Source: Rubrivivax sp. (GTDB lineage: Bacteria > Pseudomonadota > Gammaproteobacteria > Burkholderiales > Burkholderiaceae_C). From it: a stretch of 64,000 bases of DNA. The DNA is taken from positions 186,001 to 250,000 of the forward strand of contig JADCGP010000005.1 in NCBI GenBank assembly GCA_020248915.1. Reading direction: 5' to 3'. The translations under genes and the position numbers were made by a program. The notes under the pieces were generated by a model. It did not search any database, was not told the origin of the DNA, and saw only the letters and a list, made by a program, of their open reading frames with translations. Positions 40,914 through 51,368 of this stretch are shown here, one piece after another (positions within the stretch are counted from its first letter, which is position 1; each line of letters begins with the position of its first letter).

Positions 40914-41645
40914 ATGGGCCAGACGCACTTCGGGTTCCAGGACGTCGACGAGGCCGAGAAGGCGCGTCGCGTCCGCGGCGTGTTCGACTCCGTCGCCTCG
41001 CGCTACGACCTGATGAACGACGTGCTCTCCTTCGGCATGCACCGGCTCTGGAAGGGTTATGCCGTCGCGGTGGCCGGCGTGCGCCCGGGGATGAGCGTGC
41101 TCGACATCGCCGGCGGCACCGGCGACCTCGCGCGCCGCTTCGCCGAGGCCGTGGGGGAGCGCGGGCGCGTTGTGCTCACCGACATCAACGAGACGATGTT
41201 GCGCACCGGGCGCGACCGGCTGCTGGACGACGGCGTCGCACTGCCGGCGGTGGCCTGCGACGCCGAGCGGCTGCCCTTCGCCGACGCCTCGTTCGACCTC
41301 GTCAGCGTCGCGTTCGGCCTGCGCAACATGACGCACAAGGAGGCCGCGCTGGCCGAGATGGCCCGCGTGCTGCGGACGGGCGGCCGGCTGCTCGTGCTCG
41401 AGTTCTCGCGTCCGGCCCCGCTGCTGCGACGGCCCTACGACTGGTACTCGTTCCACGTGATGCCGCGTCTGGGCGGCTGGATCGCCAGCGATGCCGACAG
41501 CTACCGCTACCTCGCGGAGAGCATCCGCATGCACCCCGACCAGGAGACGCTCAAGGCGATGATGCAGGGTTGCGGCTTCGCCCACGTCGACGTGCACAAC
41601 CTGGCCGGCGGCATCGTCGCGCTGCACGTGGGGGTGCGATGCTGA
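40914..41645 (+). CDS. ubiE: Ubiquinone/menaquinone C-methyltransferase UbiE
   Basis: UbiE adds the C-methyl group of ubiquinone using S-adenosylmethionine. The 243-residue protein has motif [12 protein letters not shown] (about 64-74), post-[11 protein letters not shown], and the family C-terminus ending in GGIVALHVG. It overlaps the next gene by 7 bases. Confidence 0.97.
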   Translation: MGQTHFGFQDVDEAEKARRVRGVFDSVASRYDLMNDVLSFGMHRLWKGYAVAVAGVRPGMSVLDIAGGTGDLARRFAEAVGERGRVVLTDINETMLRTGRDRLLDDGVALPAVACDAERLPFADASFDLVSVAFGLRNMTHKEAALAEMARVLRTGGRLLVLEFSRPAPLLRRPYDWYSFHVMPRLGGWIASDADSYRYLAESIRMHPDQETLKAMMQGCGFAHVDVHNLAGGIVALHVGVRC

Positions 41646-42067
41646 ACCGCCTGCGGCGGCGTGTCGCGCTGCGGCGCTCGCTGCGCCGGGCCGGCGGCCT
41701 CGGCGGCGACGTCGACGAGCTGTTGCGCCTGGCCCGGCTGAGCTTCGTTCAGCTGCAGGCCGCCTGGGACCGCGGCGACCTGCAGGTCCTGGGTGCGCTG
41801 ACCACCGGGCCGCTGCTGGCCGACCTGCGCGACCAGCTCGCGCATCGCGGGCCAGGCCCGAACCGCACGGAGGTCGTCTCGCTGGAGGCCCGGCTGCTGG
41901 GCCTCGAGGAACTGCACGAGGCTTTCGTGGCGAGCGTCGAGTTCTCGGGCCTGATCCGGGAGCGGGTGGACGACGGCGCCGAGCCGTTCCGCGAGCTCTG
42001 GCTGCTGGCGAACGTGAAGTCCGCGGGCCGCGGCTGGCAGCTGGCGCAGGTGCAGAGCCTGTCCTGA
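41639..42067 (+). CDS. Tim44-like domain protein
   Basis: A 142-residue protein with the Tim44-like fold ([40 protein letters not shown]). The N-terminus is basic ([16 protein letters not shown]), and no signal peptide is seen. The family includes domains found in mitochondrial Tim44 and mL45; the bacterial role is unknown. The ATG at 41639 overlaps ubiE. The pairing with ubiE is common in Burkholderiales, so a role in membrane association of quinone enzymes is possible but unproven. Confidence 0.85.
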   Translation: MLNRLRRRVALRRSLRRAGGLGGDVDELLRLARLSFVQLQAAWDRGDLQVLGALTTGPLLADLRDQLAHRGPGPNRTEVVSLEARLLGLEELHEAFVASVEFSGLIRERVDDGAEPFRELWLLANVKSAGRGWQLAQVQSLS

Positions 42068-42079
42068 AGGCGCGCCCGC

Positions 42080-42085
42080 TACACT
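42080..42085 (+). promoter_or_regulatory. Possible -10 box for the EpsD-like gene
   Basis: TACACT lies 41 bases before the ATG at 42127. No clear -35 box. Confidence 0.35.
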
Positions 42086-42126
42086 CGCGCCGCGCGGACC
42101 CGTCCGGTCGCGGCGCGCCCGCCGCC

Positions 42127-43023
42127 ATGTCCATCCGAACCCTCACCCGTCGCCCCGCCGCGACGCCGTTGGCGTTGCTGGCCCTGGCCTGCGCCGCATC
42201 GCTGGTCGCCGGCTGCGGCGACCGCAAGCAGGCCGCCGGCCAGGAGGTCGCGGCGCGCGTCGGCTCCGACGAAATCACCGCGGCGCAGGTCGACTTCCTG
42301 CTGCAGCAGCAGCGTGGCCTGCGGCCCGAGCAGGCCGACGCCGCGGGCCGCCAGATCCTCGATCGCCTGATCGACCAGCAGCTCGCGTTGCAGAAAGCCT
42401 CCGAGCTGAAGCTCGAGCGCGACCCGCGCGTCGCGCAGCAGCTCGAGGCCGCCCGGCGCGACATCCTGGCCCGCGCCTACCTCGACAAGGTCGGCGAGGG
42501 CGCGGCGCGGCCGACCGCCGACGAGATCCGAAGGTACTACGCGGACAAGCCTGCGCTGTTCGCCGAGCGGCGCATCTACAACCTGCAGGAGATCCTGGTC
42601 GAGGCGCGCAGCGACCAGCTCGACACGCTGCGCGAACGGCTGGTGGCGGCGCGCAACGCGGGCGAGTTCGCCGAGTACCTCAAGGCCAACGACTACCGTT
42701 TCGCCGTCAACCAGGCCGTGCGTACGGCCGAGCAGCTGCCCTTGCAGAGCCTGGACACGCTGGCGCGGATGCAGGACGGGCAGGCGGCGCTGCTTCCCGC
42801 TGCCAGCGGCGCCCAGGTCGTCGTGCTGCTGGGTTCGCGCATGCAGCCGGTCACGGAGGAGCAGGCGCGTCCGATGATCGAGCAGTTCCTGCTCAACGAG
42901 CGCCGCCGCAAGCTGCTCGAGGACGAGTTGCGCAGCCTGCGCGAGGCCGCCCGCATCGAGCGGCTGGGTCGCTTCGCGCCCGAGGCCGCGGCGGGCACGC
43001 CGGCCGCCCCGGCGTCGCGCTGA
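42127..43023 (+). CDS. EpsD-type peptidyl-prolyl cis-trans isomerase lipoprotein
   Basis: A 298-residue SurA/PrsA-related lipoprotein with a lipobox LVAGC (C30), an N-terminal helical chaperone part and a parvulin-like region (ADKPALFAERRIYNLQEILVE onward) that looks degenerate. This matches the EpsD family, encoded in exopolysaccharide clusters of bacteria with exosortase (XrtA/EpsH) and PEP-CTERM proteins. It converges on the rmlC gene with 25 bases between stops. Confidence 0.8.
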   Translation: MSIRTLTRRPAATPLALLALACAASLVAGCGDRKQAAGQEVAARVGSDEITAAQVDFLLQQQRGLRPEQADAAGRQILDRLIDQQLALQKASELKLERDPRVAQQLEAARRDILARAYLDKVGEGAARPTADEIRRYYADKPALFAERRIYNLQEILVEARSDQLDTLRERLVAARNAGEFAEYLKANDYRFAVNQAVRTAEQLPLQSLDTLARMQDGQAALLPAASGAQVVVLLGSRMQPVTEEQARPMIEQFLLNERRRKLLEDELRSLREAARIERLGRFAPEAAAGTPAAPASR

Positions 43024-43048
43024 AGGCCTGGGCTGCGGCGCGCTCCGC

Positions 43049-43627
43049 TCAGCCGGCGTCGAAGACCTCCGCCTGCGCCAGCGGCGGCGCGGCTGCGTCC
43101 TTGGGCGCCAGCAGCGGCGCGGCCAGCCCCGCCGGCAACGGCCAGTCGATGCCGATCGCGGGGTCGTCCCAGCGGATCGAGCGCTCGCACTCGCGCACGT
43201 AGATATCGGTGGTCTTGTAGAGGAACTCGGTGTCGTCCTCGAGCGCGACGAAGCCGTGCGCGAAGCCCTCGGGGATCCAGAGCTGGCGCCGGTTGGCGGC
43301 GCTCAGCTCGGTGCCCACCCAGCGCCCGAACGAGGGCGAGCCGCGCCGGATGTCCACCGCGACGTCGAAGACGCGGCCGCGTGTGACCCGCACGAGCTTG
43401 CCCTGGGCGTGCGGCGGCAGCTGGTAGTGCAGGCCGCGCAGCACGCCGGCGCGGCTGCACGAGTGGTTGTCCTGCACGAAGGCGCGTGGGGCGGGCAGCC
43501 CGAGCCCGGCGAGCCCGGCGTCGAAGCGGGCCTGGTTCCAGCTCTCCATGAACCAGCCGCGGTCGTCGGCGAAGACGGCCGGCTCGACGAGGACGACGCC
43601 GGGGAGCGCGGTGGCGACGAGCCGCAT
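43049..43627 (-). CDS. rfbC: dTDP-4-dehydrorhamnose 3,5-epimerase RmlC
   Basis: RmlC epimerises C3 and C5 of dTDP-4-keto-6-deoxyglucose. The 192-residue cupin has family motifs RGWFMESWNQARF, QDNHSCSRAGVLRGLHYQ and IPEGFAHGF. ATG 43627 shares one base with the rmlA stop (TGATG). It ends the operon. A longer frame to 43963 lies inside rmlA. Confidence 0.97.
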   Translation of the reverse strand: MRLVATALPGVVLVEPAVFADDRGWFMESWNQARFDAGLAGLGLPAPRAFVQDNHSCSRAGVLRGLHYQLPPHAQGKLVRVTRGRVFDVAVDIRRGSPSFGRWVGTELSAANRRQLWIPEGFAHGFVALEDDTEFLYKTTDIYVRECERSIRWDDPAIGIDWPLPAGLAAPLLAPKDAAAPPLAQAEVFDAG

Positions 43628-44508
43628 CAGTAGGCCCGGTCGCGCAGCACCTGCAACAGGTAGCTGCCGTAGCCGTTCTTTGCCAGCGGCGCCGCGAGTC
43701 TTTCGAGCTGCGCGGCGTCGATCCAGCCGTTGCGGAACGCGATCTCCTCGGGGCAGGCCACCTTCAGGCCCTGGCGCTTCTCGAGCGTGGCGATGAACTG
43801 TCCGGCCTCGAGCAGGCTGTCGTGGGTGCCGGTGTCCAGCCACGCGTAGCCGCGGCCCATGATCTCGACCTGAAGCTCGCCCTGCTGCAGGTAGCGGGCG
43901 TTGACGTCGGTGATCTCGAGCTCGCCGCGCGCGCTCGGCCTCAGCGAGGCGGCGATGTCGCACACCTGCGCGTCGTAGAAGTACAGGCCGGTGACCGCGT
44001 AGTTGCTCCGCGGCGCGCGCGGCTTCTCCTCGATGCTGACCGCGCGCTGGCGCGCGTCGAACTCGACCACGCCGTAGCGCTCGGGGTCCTGCACGTGGTA
44101 CGCGAACACCGTGGCACCTCCGGCGCGAGCCTGCGCGCGGCCGAGCAGCGGCTTCAGGTCGTGGCCGTGGAAGATGTTGTCGCCCAGCACCAGCGCGCTC
44201 GGGCGGCCGCCGACGAAGTCGCGCCCGAGCACGAAGGCCTGCGCCAGCCCGTCGGGGCTGGGCTGCACGCAGTACGAGAAGCTCATCCCCCAGCGGCTGC
44301 CGTCGCCCAGCAGCGCCTCGAAGCGGGGCGTGTCCTGCGGCGTGCTGATGACGAGAACCTCGCGCATGCCGGCCAGCATCAGCGTCGACAGCGGGTAGTA
44401 GATCATCGGCTTGTCGTACACCGGCAGCAGCTGCTTGCTGACGGCCAGCGTCGCCGGGTGCAGCCGCGTGCCGGAGCCGCCGGCCAGGATGATGCCTCTG
44501 CGTTGCAT
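43627..44508 (-). CDS. rfbA: Glucose-1-phosphate thymidylyltransferase RmlA
   Basis: RmlA makes dTDP-glucose from glucose-1-phosphate and dTTP, the first rhamnose step. The 293-residue enzyme has the nucleotide-binding [36 protein letters not shown] and the family C-terminus. ATG 44508 is the start; the gap to rmlD is 80 bases. Confidence 0.97.
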   Translation of the reverse strand: MQRRGIILAGGSGTRLHPATLAVSKQLLPVYDKPMIYYPLSTLMLAGMREVLVISTPQDTPRFEALLGDGSRWGMSFSYCVQPSPDGLAQAFVLGRDFVGGRPSALVLGDNIFHGHDLKPLLGRAQARAGGATVFAYHVQDPERYGVVEFDARQRAVSIEEKPRAPRSNYAVTGLYFYDAQVCDIAASLRPSARGELEITDVNARYLQQGELQVEIMGRGYAWLDTGTHDSLLEAGQFIATLEKRQGLKVACPEEIAFRNGWIDAAQLERLAAPLAKNGYGSYLLQVLRDRAY

Positions 44509-44588
44509 GGTCTGGTGTCCGTGGGTTCGGGTCGGTGTGCGCTCGGTCGCGGGCTCGGCAGGGGCGGACAGGATGCGGTGCCGCGCGC

Positions 44589-45488
44589 TCAGCGCGCGAA
44601 CCACTCCGCCAGCACGCGGTCCACGCCCCGCTGCCAGGGCGGCAGCGCGAGCCCGAAGGCCGCGCGCAGCCGGCGCGTGTCCAGGCGCGAGTTCCGCGGC
44701 CGCGCCGCCGGCGTCGGATAGCTCGAGGTCGGGATCGGGCGGATCGCCTGTGGCGCCACCTTCACGGGCCGGCCGGCCGCGCGCGCGGCCTCGATCACGT
44801 GGCACGCGTAGCCGAACCATGACGTCTCGCCGGCCGCGCTGCAGTGGTACAGACCCGCCAGGGCGGGCTCGGCCCGCAACCGCAGCAGCGCGTGTGCCGT
44901 CACGTCGGCCAGCAGTTCGGCCCCGGTCGGGGCGCCGACCTGGTCGTCGATGACGTCGAGCACCTCGCGCTCGGCTGCCAGCCGCAGCATGGTGCGCGCG
45001 AAGTTGCCGCCGCGCGCCGCGTAGACCCAGCTCGTGCGCAGGATCAGGTGCGGGCAGCCGCTGCCGCGGATCGCCTGCTCGCCCTCGAGCTTGGTGCGGC
45101 CGTAGACCGAAAGCGGTGCGGTCGGTGCGTCCTCGTCACGGGGCTCGCTGCCGCTGCCGTCGAACACGTAGTCGGTGGAATAGTGCACGAGCAGCGCCCC
45201 GCGCGCGGCCGCCTCGGCGGCGAGCACGGAAGGCGCTTCGGCGTTGATCGCGCGGGCGAGCGCCGGCTCGGCCTCGGCGCGGTCGACTGCCGTGTGGGCG
45301 GCGGCGTTGACGACGACGGCGGGCGCAGCGCGCGCCACCAAGCCGCGCAGTGAGGCCGGCTCGGCGAAGTCGGCCCGGAGGTCGCCGGGCGAGTCGAGGT
45401 CGCAGGCGAGCACCTCGCCCAGCGGCGCCAGCGCGCGCTGCAGTTCCCAGCCGACCTGGCCGTTGCTGCCCAGCAGCAGGATGCGCAC
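44589..45488 (-). CDS. rfbD: dTDP-4-dehydrorhamnose reductase RmlD
   Basis: RmlD reduces the 4-keto group, giving dTDP-L-rhamnose. The 299-residue short-chain reductase has [11 protein letters not shown] (NAD(P) binding), TDYVFDG and the catalytic YGRTK. The start is GTG at 45488 (protein VRILLLG), since no ATG fits before the nucleotide-binding strand; it lies 11 bases after the rmlB stop. Confidence 0.95.
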   Translation of the reverse strand: MRILLLGSNGQVGWELQRALAPLGEVLACDLDSPGDLRADFAEPASLRGLVARAAPAVVVNAAAHTAVDRAEAEPALARAINAEAPSVLAAEAAARGALLVHYSTDYVFDGSGSEPRDEDAPTAPLSVYGRTKLEGEQAIRGSGCPHLILRTSWVYAARGGNFARTMLRLAAEREVLDVIDDQVGAPTGAELLADVTAHALLRLRAEPALAGLYHCSAAGETSWFGYACHVIEAARAAGRPVKVAPQAIRPIPTSSYPTPAARPRNSRLDTRRLRAAFGLALPPWQRGVDRVLAEWFAR

Positions 45489-45499
45489 CGCGGGACCCC

Positions 45500-46570
45500 T
45501 CAACGCCGGCCGTAGTTGGCGGCCACCCAGTCGCGGTAGCCGCCGCTCTGCACCTCGGCCACCCAGTCGGCGTGGTCGAGATACCAGCGCACCGTCCGGC
45601 GGATGCCGGTCTCGAAGGTCTCGGCCGGCCGCCAGCCGAGCTCGCGCTCGATCTTGCGGGCGTCGATCGCATAGCGGCGGTCGTGGCCGGGCCGGTCCTT
45701 CACGTGCGTGACGAGCCTCGCGTACGGGCCGGCCGGGCTCGGGCGCAGTTCGTCGAGCAGCGAGCAGATCGCCGTGACGATCTCGATGTTGGGCTTCTCG
45801 TTCCAGCCGCCGACGTTGTAGGTCTGGCCGACGCGGCCGCGGGCCAGCACAGCGCGGATCGCGCTGCAGTGGTCGCCGACGTACAGCCAGTCGCGGACCT
45901 GCATGCCGTCGCCGTACACCGGCAGCGGCTTGCCCGCGAGCGCGTTGACGATCATCAGCGGGATCAGCTTCTCCGGGAAGTGGTACGGCCCGTAGTTGTT
46001 GCTGCAGTTCGTGGTCAGCACCGGCAGCCCGTAGGTGTGGTGCCACGCGCGCACCAGGTGGTCGCTGGCGGCCTTGCTGGCCGAGTAGGGGCTGTTGGGC
46101 TCGTAGGGGTGGTTCTCGGTGAAGGCGGGCGCGCCGGGCGCGAGGCTGCCGTAGACCTCGTCGGTGCTGACGTGCAGGAAGCGGAACGCGGCCCGCTCTT
46201 CGCCCTCCAGCGCGCTCCAGTGAGCGCGCGCGGCCTCCAGCAGCGCGAAGGTGCCCTCGACGTTGGTCTTGATGAACGCGCCGGGCCCGAGGATGCTGCG
46301 GTCGACGTGGCTCTCGGCGGCGAAGTGCACGATCGCGCGCGGCCGGTGCCCTGCGAGCAACTGCCCGACCAGCGCGCGGTCGCCGATGTCGCCATGCACG
46401 AACACGTGCCGTGCGTCGCCTTGCAGCGTGGCCAGGTTGCTCAGGTTGCCCGCGTAGGTGAGGGCATCGAGGTTGACGACGGTCTCGCCGCCCGTGGCCG
46501 GGTCGGCCAGCCAGTCGAGCACGAAGTTGCTGCCGATGAAGCCGGCGCCGCCGGTGACCAGGATGCTCAT
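45500..46570 (-). CDS. rfbB: dTDP-glucose 4,6-dehydratase RmlB
   Basis: RmlB converts dTDP-glucose to dTDP-4-keto-6-deoxyglucose. The 356-residue extended SDR has [11 protein letters not shown], the STDEVYGS active-site box with catalytic D/E pair, and [10 protein letters not shown] (Tyr-Lys dyad). Gap of 24 bases to manC upstream. Confidence 0.97.
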   Translation of the reverse strand: MSILVTGGAGFIGSNFVLDWLADPATGGETVVNLDALTYAGNLSNLATLQGDARHVFVHGDIGDRALVGQLLAGHRPRAIVHFAAESHVDRSILGPGAFIKTNVEGTFALLEAARAHWSALEGEERAAFRFLHVSTDEVYGSLAPGAPAFTENHPYEPNSPYSASKAASDHLVRAWHHTYGLPVLTTNCSNNYGPYHFPEKLIPLMIVNALAGKPLPVYGDGMQVRDWLYVGDHCSAIRAVLARGRVGQTYNVGGWNEKPNIEIVTAICSLLDELRPSPAGPYARLVTHVKDRPGHDRRYAIDARKIERELGWRPAETFETGIRRTVRWYLDHADWVAEVQSGGYRDWVAANYGRR

Positions 46571-46594
46571 CGATGGGATCCGCGCGGCCGCGTC

Positions 46595-48055
46595 CTACTT
46601 CGGCACGCGGCCGTACGTGTCCTCGAAGCGGACGATGTCGTCCTCGCCGAGGTAGCTGCCCGACTGCACCTCGATGATCTCGAGGGGCACCTTGCCGGGG
46701 TTGGCGAGCCGGTGCACCTGGCCGAGCGGGATGTAGGTGCTCTGGTTCTCGGTGAGCATGACGATCTTGTCGCCGTTGGTGACCTCGGCCGTGCCGCTGA
46801 CGACGACCCAGTGCTCGGCGCGGTGGTGGTGCATCTGCAGGCTCAGGCTCGCACCGGGCTTGACCATGATGCGCTTGACCTGGAAGCGCGCCCCGGCGTC
46901 GATGCTGTCGTACCAGCCCCAGGGCCGGTGCACCTTGCGGTGCAGGGCCTGTTCGCCGCGCTGCTCGGCGCCCAGCTGGGCGACGATCTTCTTGACGTCC
47001 TGGCTCTTCTCGCGGCTGGCCACCAGCACGGCGTCCGGCGTCTCGACCACCACCACGTCGTCGAGACCCACCGCCCCGACCAACCGGCTGGTGGCGTGCA
47101 CCAGCGTGTTTTGGCTGTCCTTGATGATCACATCGCCGGCGGCCGCATTGCCGTGCGCGTCCTTGGGGGCCACCTGCCAGACTGCTTCCCAGGCGCCGAG
47201 GTCGTTCCAGCCGGCGTCCAGTTCCTGCATGCGGATGTCCAGCACGCCAGGGCACTTCTCCATGACGGCGTAGTCGATCGACTCCGCCGGCACCGCCATG
47301 AACTCGGCCCGGCCGGGGCGCACGAACACCGAATCGGTGCTGCGCGCGGCCCAGGCCGCCTCGCACGACGCCGCGATGTCCGGGCGGAACCGCTGCAGGG
47401 CCGCCACCCAGGCCGAGGCGCGCAGCACGAAGATGCTGGCGTTCCAGTAGTAGCCGCCTTGCGCGAGGTAGCGCTGAGCGGTGACCAGGTCGGGTTTCTC
47501 GACGAACTGCGCCACGGTCTGCCAGGGGGTGGCACCGGCGGCCCGGATGTAGCCGTAGCCGGTCTCCGGGCGGTCCGGGGTGATGCCCAGGATGACGATG
47601 GCGCCGCCGGCCGCCTGCTCGACCGCGCGGCGCATCGCGGCGGTGAAGGCGGCCTCGTCGGCAATCGTCTGGTCGGCCGCGGTGACGGCGAGCACCGGGT
47701 CGGCGTCCGGGCCGTGCGCGGCGCGTGCCGCCTGCAGGGCCTGCAGGGCCGCCAGCATCATCGCCGGCGCTGTGTTGCGCCCGGCCGGCTCGAGCAGCAC
47801 GGCGCCTGGCTCGACCCGGGCGTCGCGTAGCTGGTCCAGCACCATGAATCGGTGCTCCTCGTTGCCCACCACCAGGGGTGGCAGCGCCTCCTGGTCCGGC
47901 GTGGCCAGCCCGGCCAGGCGCGACACCGCCTGCTGGAACAGGCTGGTGGTGCCCGACAGCACAAGGAACTGCTTGGGGAAGCCGGCGCGGGACAGCGGCC
48001 ACAGCCGGGTGCCGGAGCCGCCGGCCATCACCACCGGCTGCACGAGGAGCTTCAT
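46595..48055 (-). CDS. manC: Mannose-1-phosphate guanylyltransferase/mannose-6-phosphate isomerase
   Basis: A 486-residue bifunctional enzyme that interconverts fructose-6-P/mannose-6-P and makes GDP-mannose. The N-terminal nucleotidyltransferase has GGSGTRLWPLSR and FVEKPD; the C-terminal type II PMI cupin has RPWGWYDSID and HHHRAEHWVVVSG. ATG 48055 overlaps the galE stop as ATGA. GDP-mannose feeds exopolysaccharide or O-antigen. Confidence 0.96.
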   Translation of the reverse strand: MKLLVQPVVMAGGSGTRLWPLSRAGFPKQFLVLSGTTSLFQQAVSRLAGLATPDQEALPPLVVGNEEHRFMVLDQLRDARVEPGAVLLEPAGRNTAPAMMLAALQALQAARAAHGPDADPVLAVTAADQTIADEAAFTAAMRRAVEQAAGGAIVILGITPDRPETGYGYIRAAGATPWQTVAQFVEKPDLVTAQRYLAQGGYYWNASIFVLRASAWVAALQRFRPDIAASCEAAWAARSTDSVFVRPGRAEFMAVPAESIDYAVMEKCPGVLDIRMQELDAGWNDLGAWEAVWQVAPKDAHGNAAAGDVIIKDSQNTLVHATSRLVGAVGLDDVVVVETPDAVLVASREKSQDVKKIVAQLGAEQRGEQALHRKVHRPWGWYDSIDAGARFQVKRIMVKPGASLSLQMHHHRAEHWVVVSGTAEVTNGDKIVMLTENQSTYIPLGQVHRLANPGKVPLEIIEVQSGSYLGEDDIVRFEDTYGRVPK

Positions 48056-49068
48056 GTGTCGAATCCCTTCGGGTTCAGAGACTGCCAGCGCCAGCTGTCG
48101 GCGCACATGCGTTGCAGGTCGTGGCGTGCGCGCCAGCCGAGCAGCTGCTGTGCGCGCGACGGGTCGGCCCAGCAGGCGGCGACGTCGCCAGGCCGCCGCG
48201 GCACCACCTCGTAGGGCACCGCGCAGCCGCTGGCCGCCTCGTAGGCGCGCACGACCTCCAGCACGCTGGCGCCGCGGCCGGTGCCAAGGTTGACCGTGAA
48301 CGAGCCCGGCGCGTCGAACAGCCGCCGCAGCGCGGCCACGTGGCCCTCGGCCAGGTCCTCGACGTGGATGTAGTCGCGCACGCCGGTGCCGTCGGGCGTG
48401 GGGTAGTCGTTGCCGAACACCGCCAGGCGCTCGCGGCGACCGATCGCGACCTGCGCCACATAGGGCATCAGATTGTTCGGCGTGCCTCGCGGGTCCTCGC
48501 CGATGCGGCCGCTCGCGTGCGCGCCCACCGGGTTGAAGTAGCGCAGCACCGCGGTCTGCCAGCCCGCGTCGGCGGCGCCGAGGTCGCGCAGGATCTGCTC
48601 GCCCATCAGCTTGGTGTGGCCGTAGGGGTTGGTGGCGCCGAGCGGGGCGTCCTCGGTGATCGGCAGCCGCTCGGGCTGGCCGTAGACGGTGGCGCTGGAG
48701 CTGAACACGAACCGCCGGCAGCCGTGCTCCCGCATCGCGCGGCAGGTGGCCAGCAGGCCGCCGAGGTTGTTGGCGTAGTACTCGAGCGGCTGCTCTGTCG
48801 ACTCGCCGACCGCCTTGCGGGCCGCGAAGTGCACCGCGGCATCGATGCGGCCGCGCCCGAAAAGGCCCCGCAACGCGGCGCCGTCGCAGACGTCGAGTTC
48901 TTGGAACTCGAGGCGCTGCCTGGCGAGCTCGGCCAGCCGGTCCAGCACCTGCGGCGAGCTGTTGGAGAAGTCGTCGACGCCGACGACGTCATAGCCGGCT
49001 GCCAGGAGGGCGAGCCAGGTGTGCGAGGCGATGTAGCCGGCGGCGCCGGTGAGCAGGACCTTTGGCAT
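48052..49068 (-). CDS. galE: UDP-glucose 4-epimerase GalE
   Basis: GalE interconverts UDP-glucose and UDP-galactose. The 338-residue SDR has GAAGYIASHT at the NAD site, where the third Gly is replaced by Ala (seen in other Burkholderial GalE), the SSATVYG box and YGHTK dyad. ATG 49068 is chosen over a longer frame to 49125. It starts the galE-manC-rmlBDAC operon; GACAAT on this strand at 49125-49130 is the likely -10. Confidence 0.95.
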   Translation of the reverse strand: MPKVLLTGAAGYIASHTWLALLAAGYDVVGVDDFSNSSPQVLDRLAELARQRLEFQELDVCDGAALRGLFGRGRIDAAVHFAARKAVGESTEQPLEYYANNLGGLLATCRAMREHGCRRFVFSSSATVYGQPERLPITEDAPLGATNPYGHTKLMGEQILRDLGAADAGWQTAVLRYFNPVGAHASGRIGEDPRGTPNNLMPYVAQVAIGRRERLAVFGNDYPTPDGTGVRDYIHVEDLAEGHVAALRRLFDAPGSFTVNLGTGRGASVLEVVRAYEAASGCAVPYEVVPRRPGDVAACWADPSRAQQLLGWRARHDLQRMCADSWRWQSLNPKGFDT

Positions 49069-49124
49069 CGGGGGAGGGCGGGGCAGGCCAGGGGTAAGCG
49101 GGCGCGACCTCCGCTGCGCTCCCA

Positions 49125-49130
49125 ATTGTC
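49125..49130 (-). promoter_or_regulatory. Possible -10 box for the galE-manC-rml operon
   Basis: On the minus strand GACAAT lies 56 bases before the galE ATG. The divergent ubiJ box is 39 bases away. Confidence 0.35.
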
Positions 49131-49168
49131 GCCCGGGGCGGCAGGGCTCTCGTCAGCGGGGCGCTGCC

Positions 49169-49174
49169 TACAAT
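49169..49174 (+). promoter_or_regulatory. -10 box directly before ubiJ
   Basis: TACAAT is followed by 6 bases and the ubiJ ATG, so +1 is expected at or within a base or two of the start codon (leaderless). Confidence 0.5.
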
Positions 49175-49180
49175 CGCATC

Positions 49181-49726
49181 ATGCTGCAGAACCTGCCCGG
49201 CCTGCTCGCTCCCCCGGTGCTCGAGCGTGTGACATTGGCCCTGAACCACGTGCTGGCTGCCGAGCCGGCGGCGACGGCGCGACTGCAGCCGCATGCCGGG
49301 CGCGGCGTGGCCATCGAGCTCGACGGCTGGCCGCCGCTGCTGCCCCGGGTGCCCACGCTGGTGTGGCGCATCACGCCGGCCGGACTGCTGGACTGGGGCG
49401 GCCTCGCCCCGGAGGGCGGCGCCGAGCTGCAGGTGCACGTGGATGCGTCGAACCCGGCGCTGATGCTCGCCCGCGCCATCGGCGGCGAACGGCCGTCGGT
49501 GCACATCGAGGGTGACGCCCAGCTGGCCGCCGATGTCGGCTGGCTGCTGCAGAACCTGCGCTGGGACATCGCGGGCGACCTGGAGCGCGTGCTGCCGCGG
49601 CCGGTGGCGCACCAGCTGGTGCAGGTCGGCAGCGCGCTGGCCGGTGCCTGGCGTGCCGCGCTCGGCGCCGCCTCGCCGCTGATCGAGCGCTTCGGTGGCG
49701 GCGGGCGCGGCGGCCGCGGCGGCTGA
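49181..49726 (+). CDS. ubiJ: Ubiquinone biosynthesis accessory factor UbiJ (SCP2 domain)
   Basis: UbiJ and UbiK form an accessory lipid-binding scaffold for the ubiquinone synthesis complex. The 181-residue protein has an SCP2-like lipid-binding region (about 30-110) and a C-terminal helical part ([14 protein letters not shown]). Its overlap with ubiB (TGATG) supports the assignment. ATG 49181 is fixed by the TACAAT box 6 bases upstream; an open frame exists further upstream. Confidence 0.9.
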   Translation: MLQNLPGLLAPPVLERVTLALNHVLAAEPAATARLQPHAGRGVAIELDGWPPLLPRVPTLVWRITPAGLLDWGGLAPEGGAELQVHVDASNPALMLARAIGGERPSVHIEGDAQLAADVGWLLQNLRWDIAGDLERVLPRPVAHQLVQVGSALAGAWRAALGAASPLIERFGGGGRGGRGG

Positions 49727-51282
49727 TGCGGCACTTCGGGCGGCTGGCCTTCATCGTCGTCACCGTCCTGCGCTTCGGCCTGGACGAGCTCGCGCTGTCG
49801 GCGTTCCGCCAGCGCTGGGTGCGCGCGCTGGTGTGGGTGGCCACGATCGGGCGCCGGCTCGACGCCCCGCGCGGCGAGCGGCTGCGCCAGGGCCTGGAGC
49901 GGCTGGGGCCGATCTTCGTCAAGTTCGGGCAGCTGCTGTCGACGCGGCCCGACCTGGTGCCTGCCGACATCACCGCCGAGCTGGCGCGCCTGCAGGACCG
50001 CGTGCCGCCGTTCCCGGCCGCGCAGTCGCGCGCGCTGGTCGAGCGCGCCTTCGGGCGACCGATCGGCGAGGTGTTCGAGCAGTTCGACGCCGAGCCGGTG
50101 GCCAGCGCCTCGATCGCGCAGGTGCACTTCGCCCGGCTGCACGGCGGGCGCGAGGTGGCCGTCAAGGTGCTGCGGCCCGGCATGGCCAACGTCATCGAGG
50201 GCGACCTCGCGCTGCTGCACACGCTGGCGGCCTGGGCCGAGCGGCTGTCCTCCGACGGCCGCCGGCTGCGCCTGCGCGAGGTGGTGGCCGAGTTCGACGG
50301 CTACCTGCACGACGAGCTCGACCTGGTGCGCGAGGCGGCCAACGGCGCGCAGCTGCGGCGCAACATGGAGGACCTCGGCCTGGTGCTGATCCCGGAGATG
50401 TTCTGGGACCTGTGCACGCCCGGCGTCATCGTGATGGAGCGGATGAAGGGCGTGCCGATCGCGCAGATCGAGCGCATCCGCGAGGCCGGGGTCGACATCA
50501 AGCAGCTGGCGCGTGACGGCGTCACCGTGTTCTTCACCCAGGTGTTCCGCGACGGTTTCTTCCACGCCGACATGCACCCGGGCAACATCCAGGTCAGCGT
50601 CGACCCGGCCACCTTCGGCCGCTACATAGCGCTCGACTTCGGCATCGTCGGCGCGCTGACCGAGAGCGACAAGCAGTACCTCGCGTACAACATGCTCGCC
50701 TTCTTCCACCGCGACTACAAGCGCGTGGCCGAGCTTCACGTCGAGAGCGGATGGGTGCCCCCGGACACCCGCGTCGAGGCCCTGGAGGGGGCGGTGCGCG
50801 CCGTCTGCGAGCCGCACTTCGACCGGCCGCTGAAGGACATCTCGCTGGGCCAGGTGCTGATGCGCCTGTTCCAGGCCTCGCGCCGCTTCAACGTGCGGAT
50901 CCAGCCCCAGCTCGTGCTGCTGCAGAAGACCCTGCTCAACATCGAGGGCCTGGGCCGCCAGCTCGACCCCGACCTCGACCTGTGGAGCACCGGCAAGCCC
51001 TTCCTCGAGCGCTGGATGGACGAGCAGGTGGGCTGGCGCGGCTTCGTGAAGGCGCTCCGGCACGAGGCGCCGCGCTACGCGCAGCTGCTGCCCGAGCTGC
51101 CGCGGCTCGTGCATCGCGCGCTGCAGCCACGCCCTGCGGCCGGCGAATCGCCGGCGCTGCTGGCCGCGCTGCTTCGCGAGCAGCGTCGCACGAGCCGCCT
51201 GCTGGCGGCGGTGCTGTGGATCGGCCTGGGCTTCGTGATCGGGCTGCTGGTGGCGCGGCTGTTCCTGCGGCTGCCGCCGTAG
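49726..51282 (+). CDS. ubiB: Ubiquinone biosynthesis regulatory kinase-like UbiB
   Basis: UbiB is an atypical ABC1/ADCK kinase-like ATPase needed for ubiquinone hydroxylation steps. The 518-residue protein has the KxGQ box ([15 protein letters not shown]), Ala-rich loop ASIAQVHFA, catalytic MHPGNIQVS and metal-binding DFGIVG, and a C-terminal transmembrane pair (about 485-512). It starts on the last base of the ubiJ stop. Confidence 0.97.
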   Translation: MRHFGRLAFIVVTVLRFGLDELALSAFRQRWVRALVWVATIGRRLDAPRGERLRQGLERLGPIFVKFGQLLSTRPDLVPADITAELARLQDRVPPFPAAQSRALVERAFGRPIGEVFEQFDAEPVASASIAQVHFARLHGGREVAVKVLRPGMANVIEGDLALLHTLAAWAERLSSDGRRLRLREVVAEFDGYLHDELDLVREAANGAQLRRNMEDLGLVLIPEMFWDLCTPGVIVMERMKGVPIAQIERIREAGVDIKQLARDGVTVFFTQVFRDGFFHADMHPGNIQVSVDPATFGRYIALDFGIVGALTESDKQYLAYNMLAFFHRDYKRVAELHVESGWVPPDTRVEALEGAVRAVCEPHFDRPLKDISLGQVLMRLFQASRRFNVRIQPQLVLLQKTLLNIEGLGRQLDPDLDLWSTGKPFLERWMDEQVGWRGFVKALRHEAPRYAQLLPELPRLVHRALQPRPAAGESPALLAALLREQRRTSRLLAAVLWIGLGFVIGLLVARLFLRLPP

Positions 51283-51333
51283 GTGGCGCGGGGTGCGCCG
51301 CCTGCCGACTGCGCTCGGACGGCGGCCGCGCGC

Positions 51334-51339
51334 TAGAAT
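51334..51339 (+). promoter_or_regulatory. -10 box for the fmdB-like/DUF502/aspS genes
   Basis: TAGAAT lies 29 bases before the fmdB-like ATG, in the 86-base gap after ubiB. No clear -35. Confidence 0.5.
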
Positions 51340-51368
51340 GGCCGGTTTCGCATCAACGGGTGCGCGTC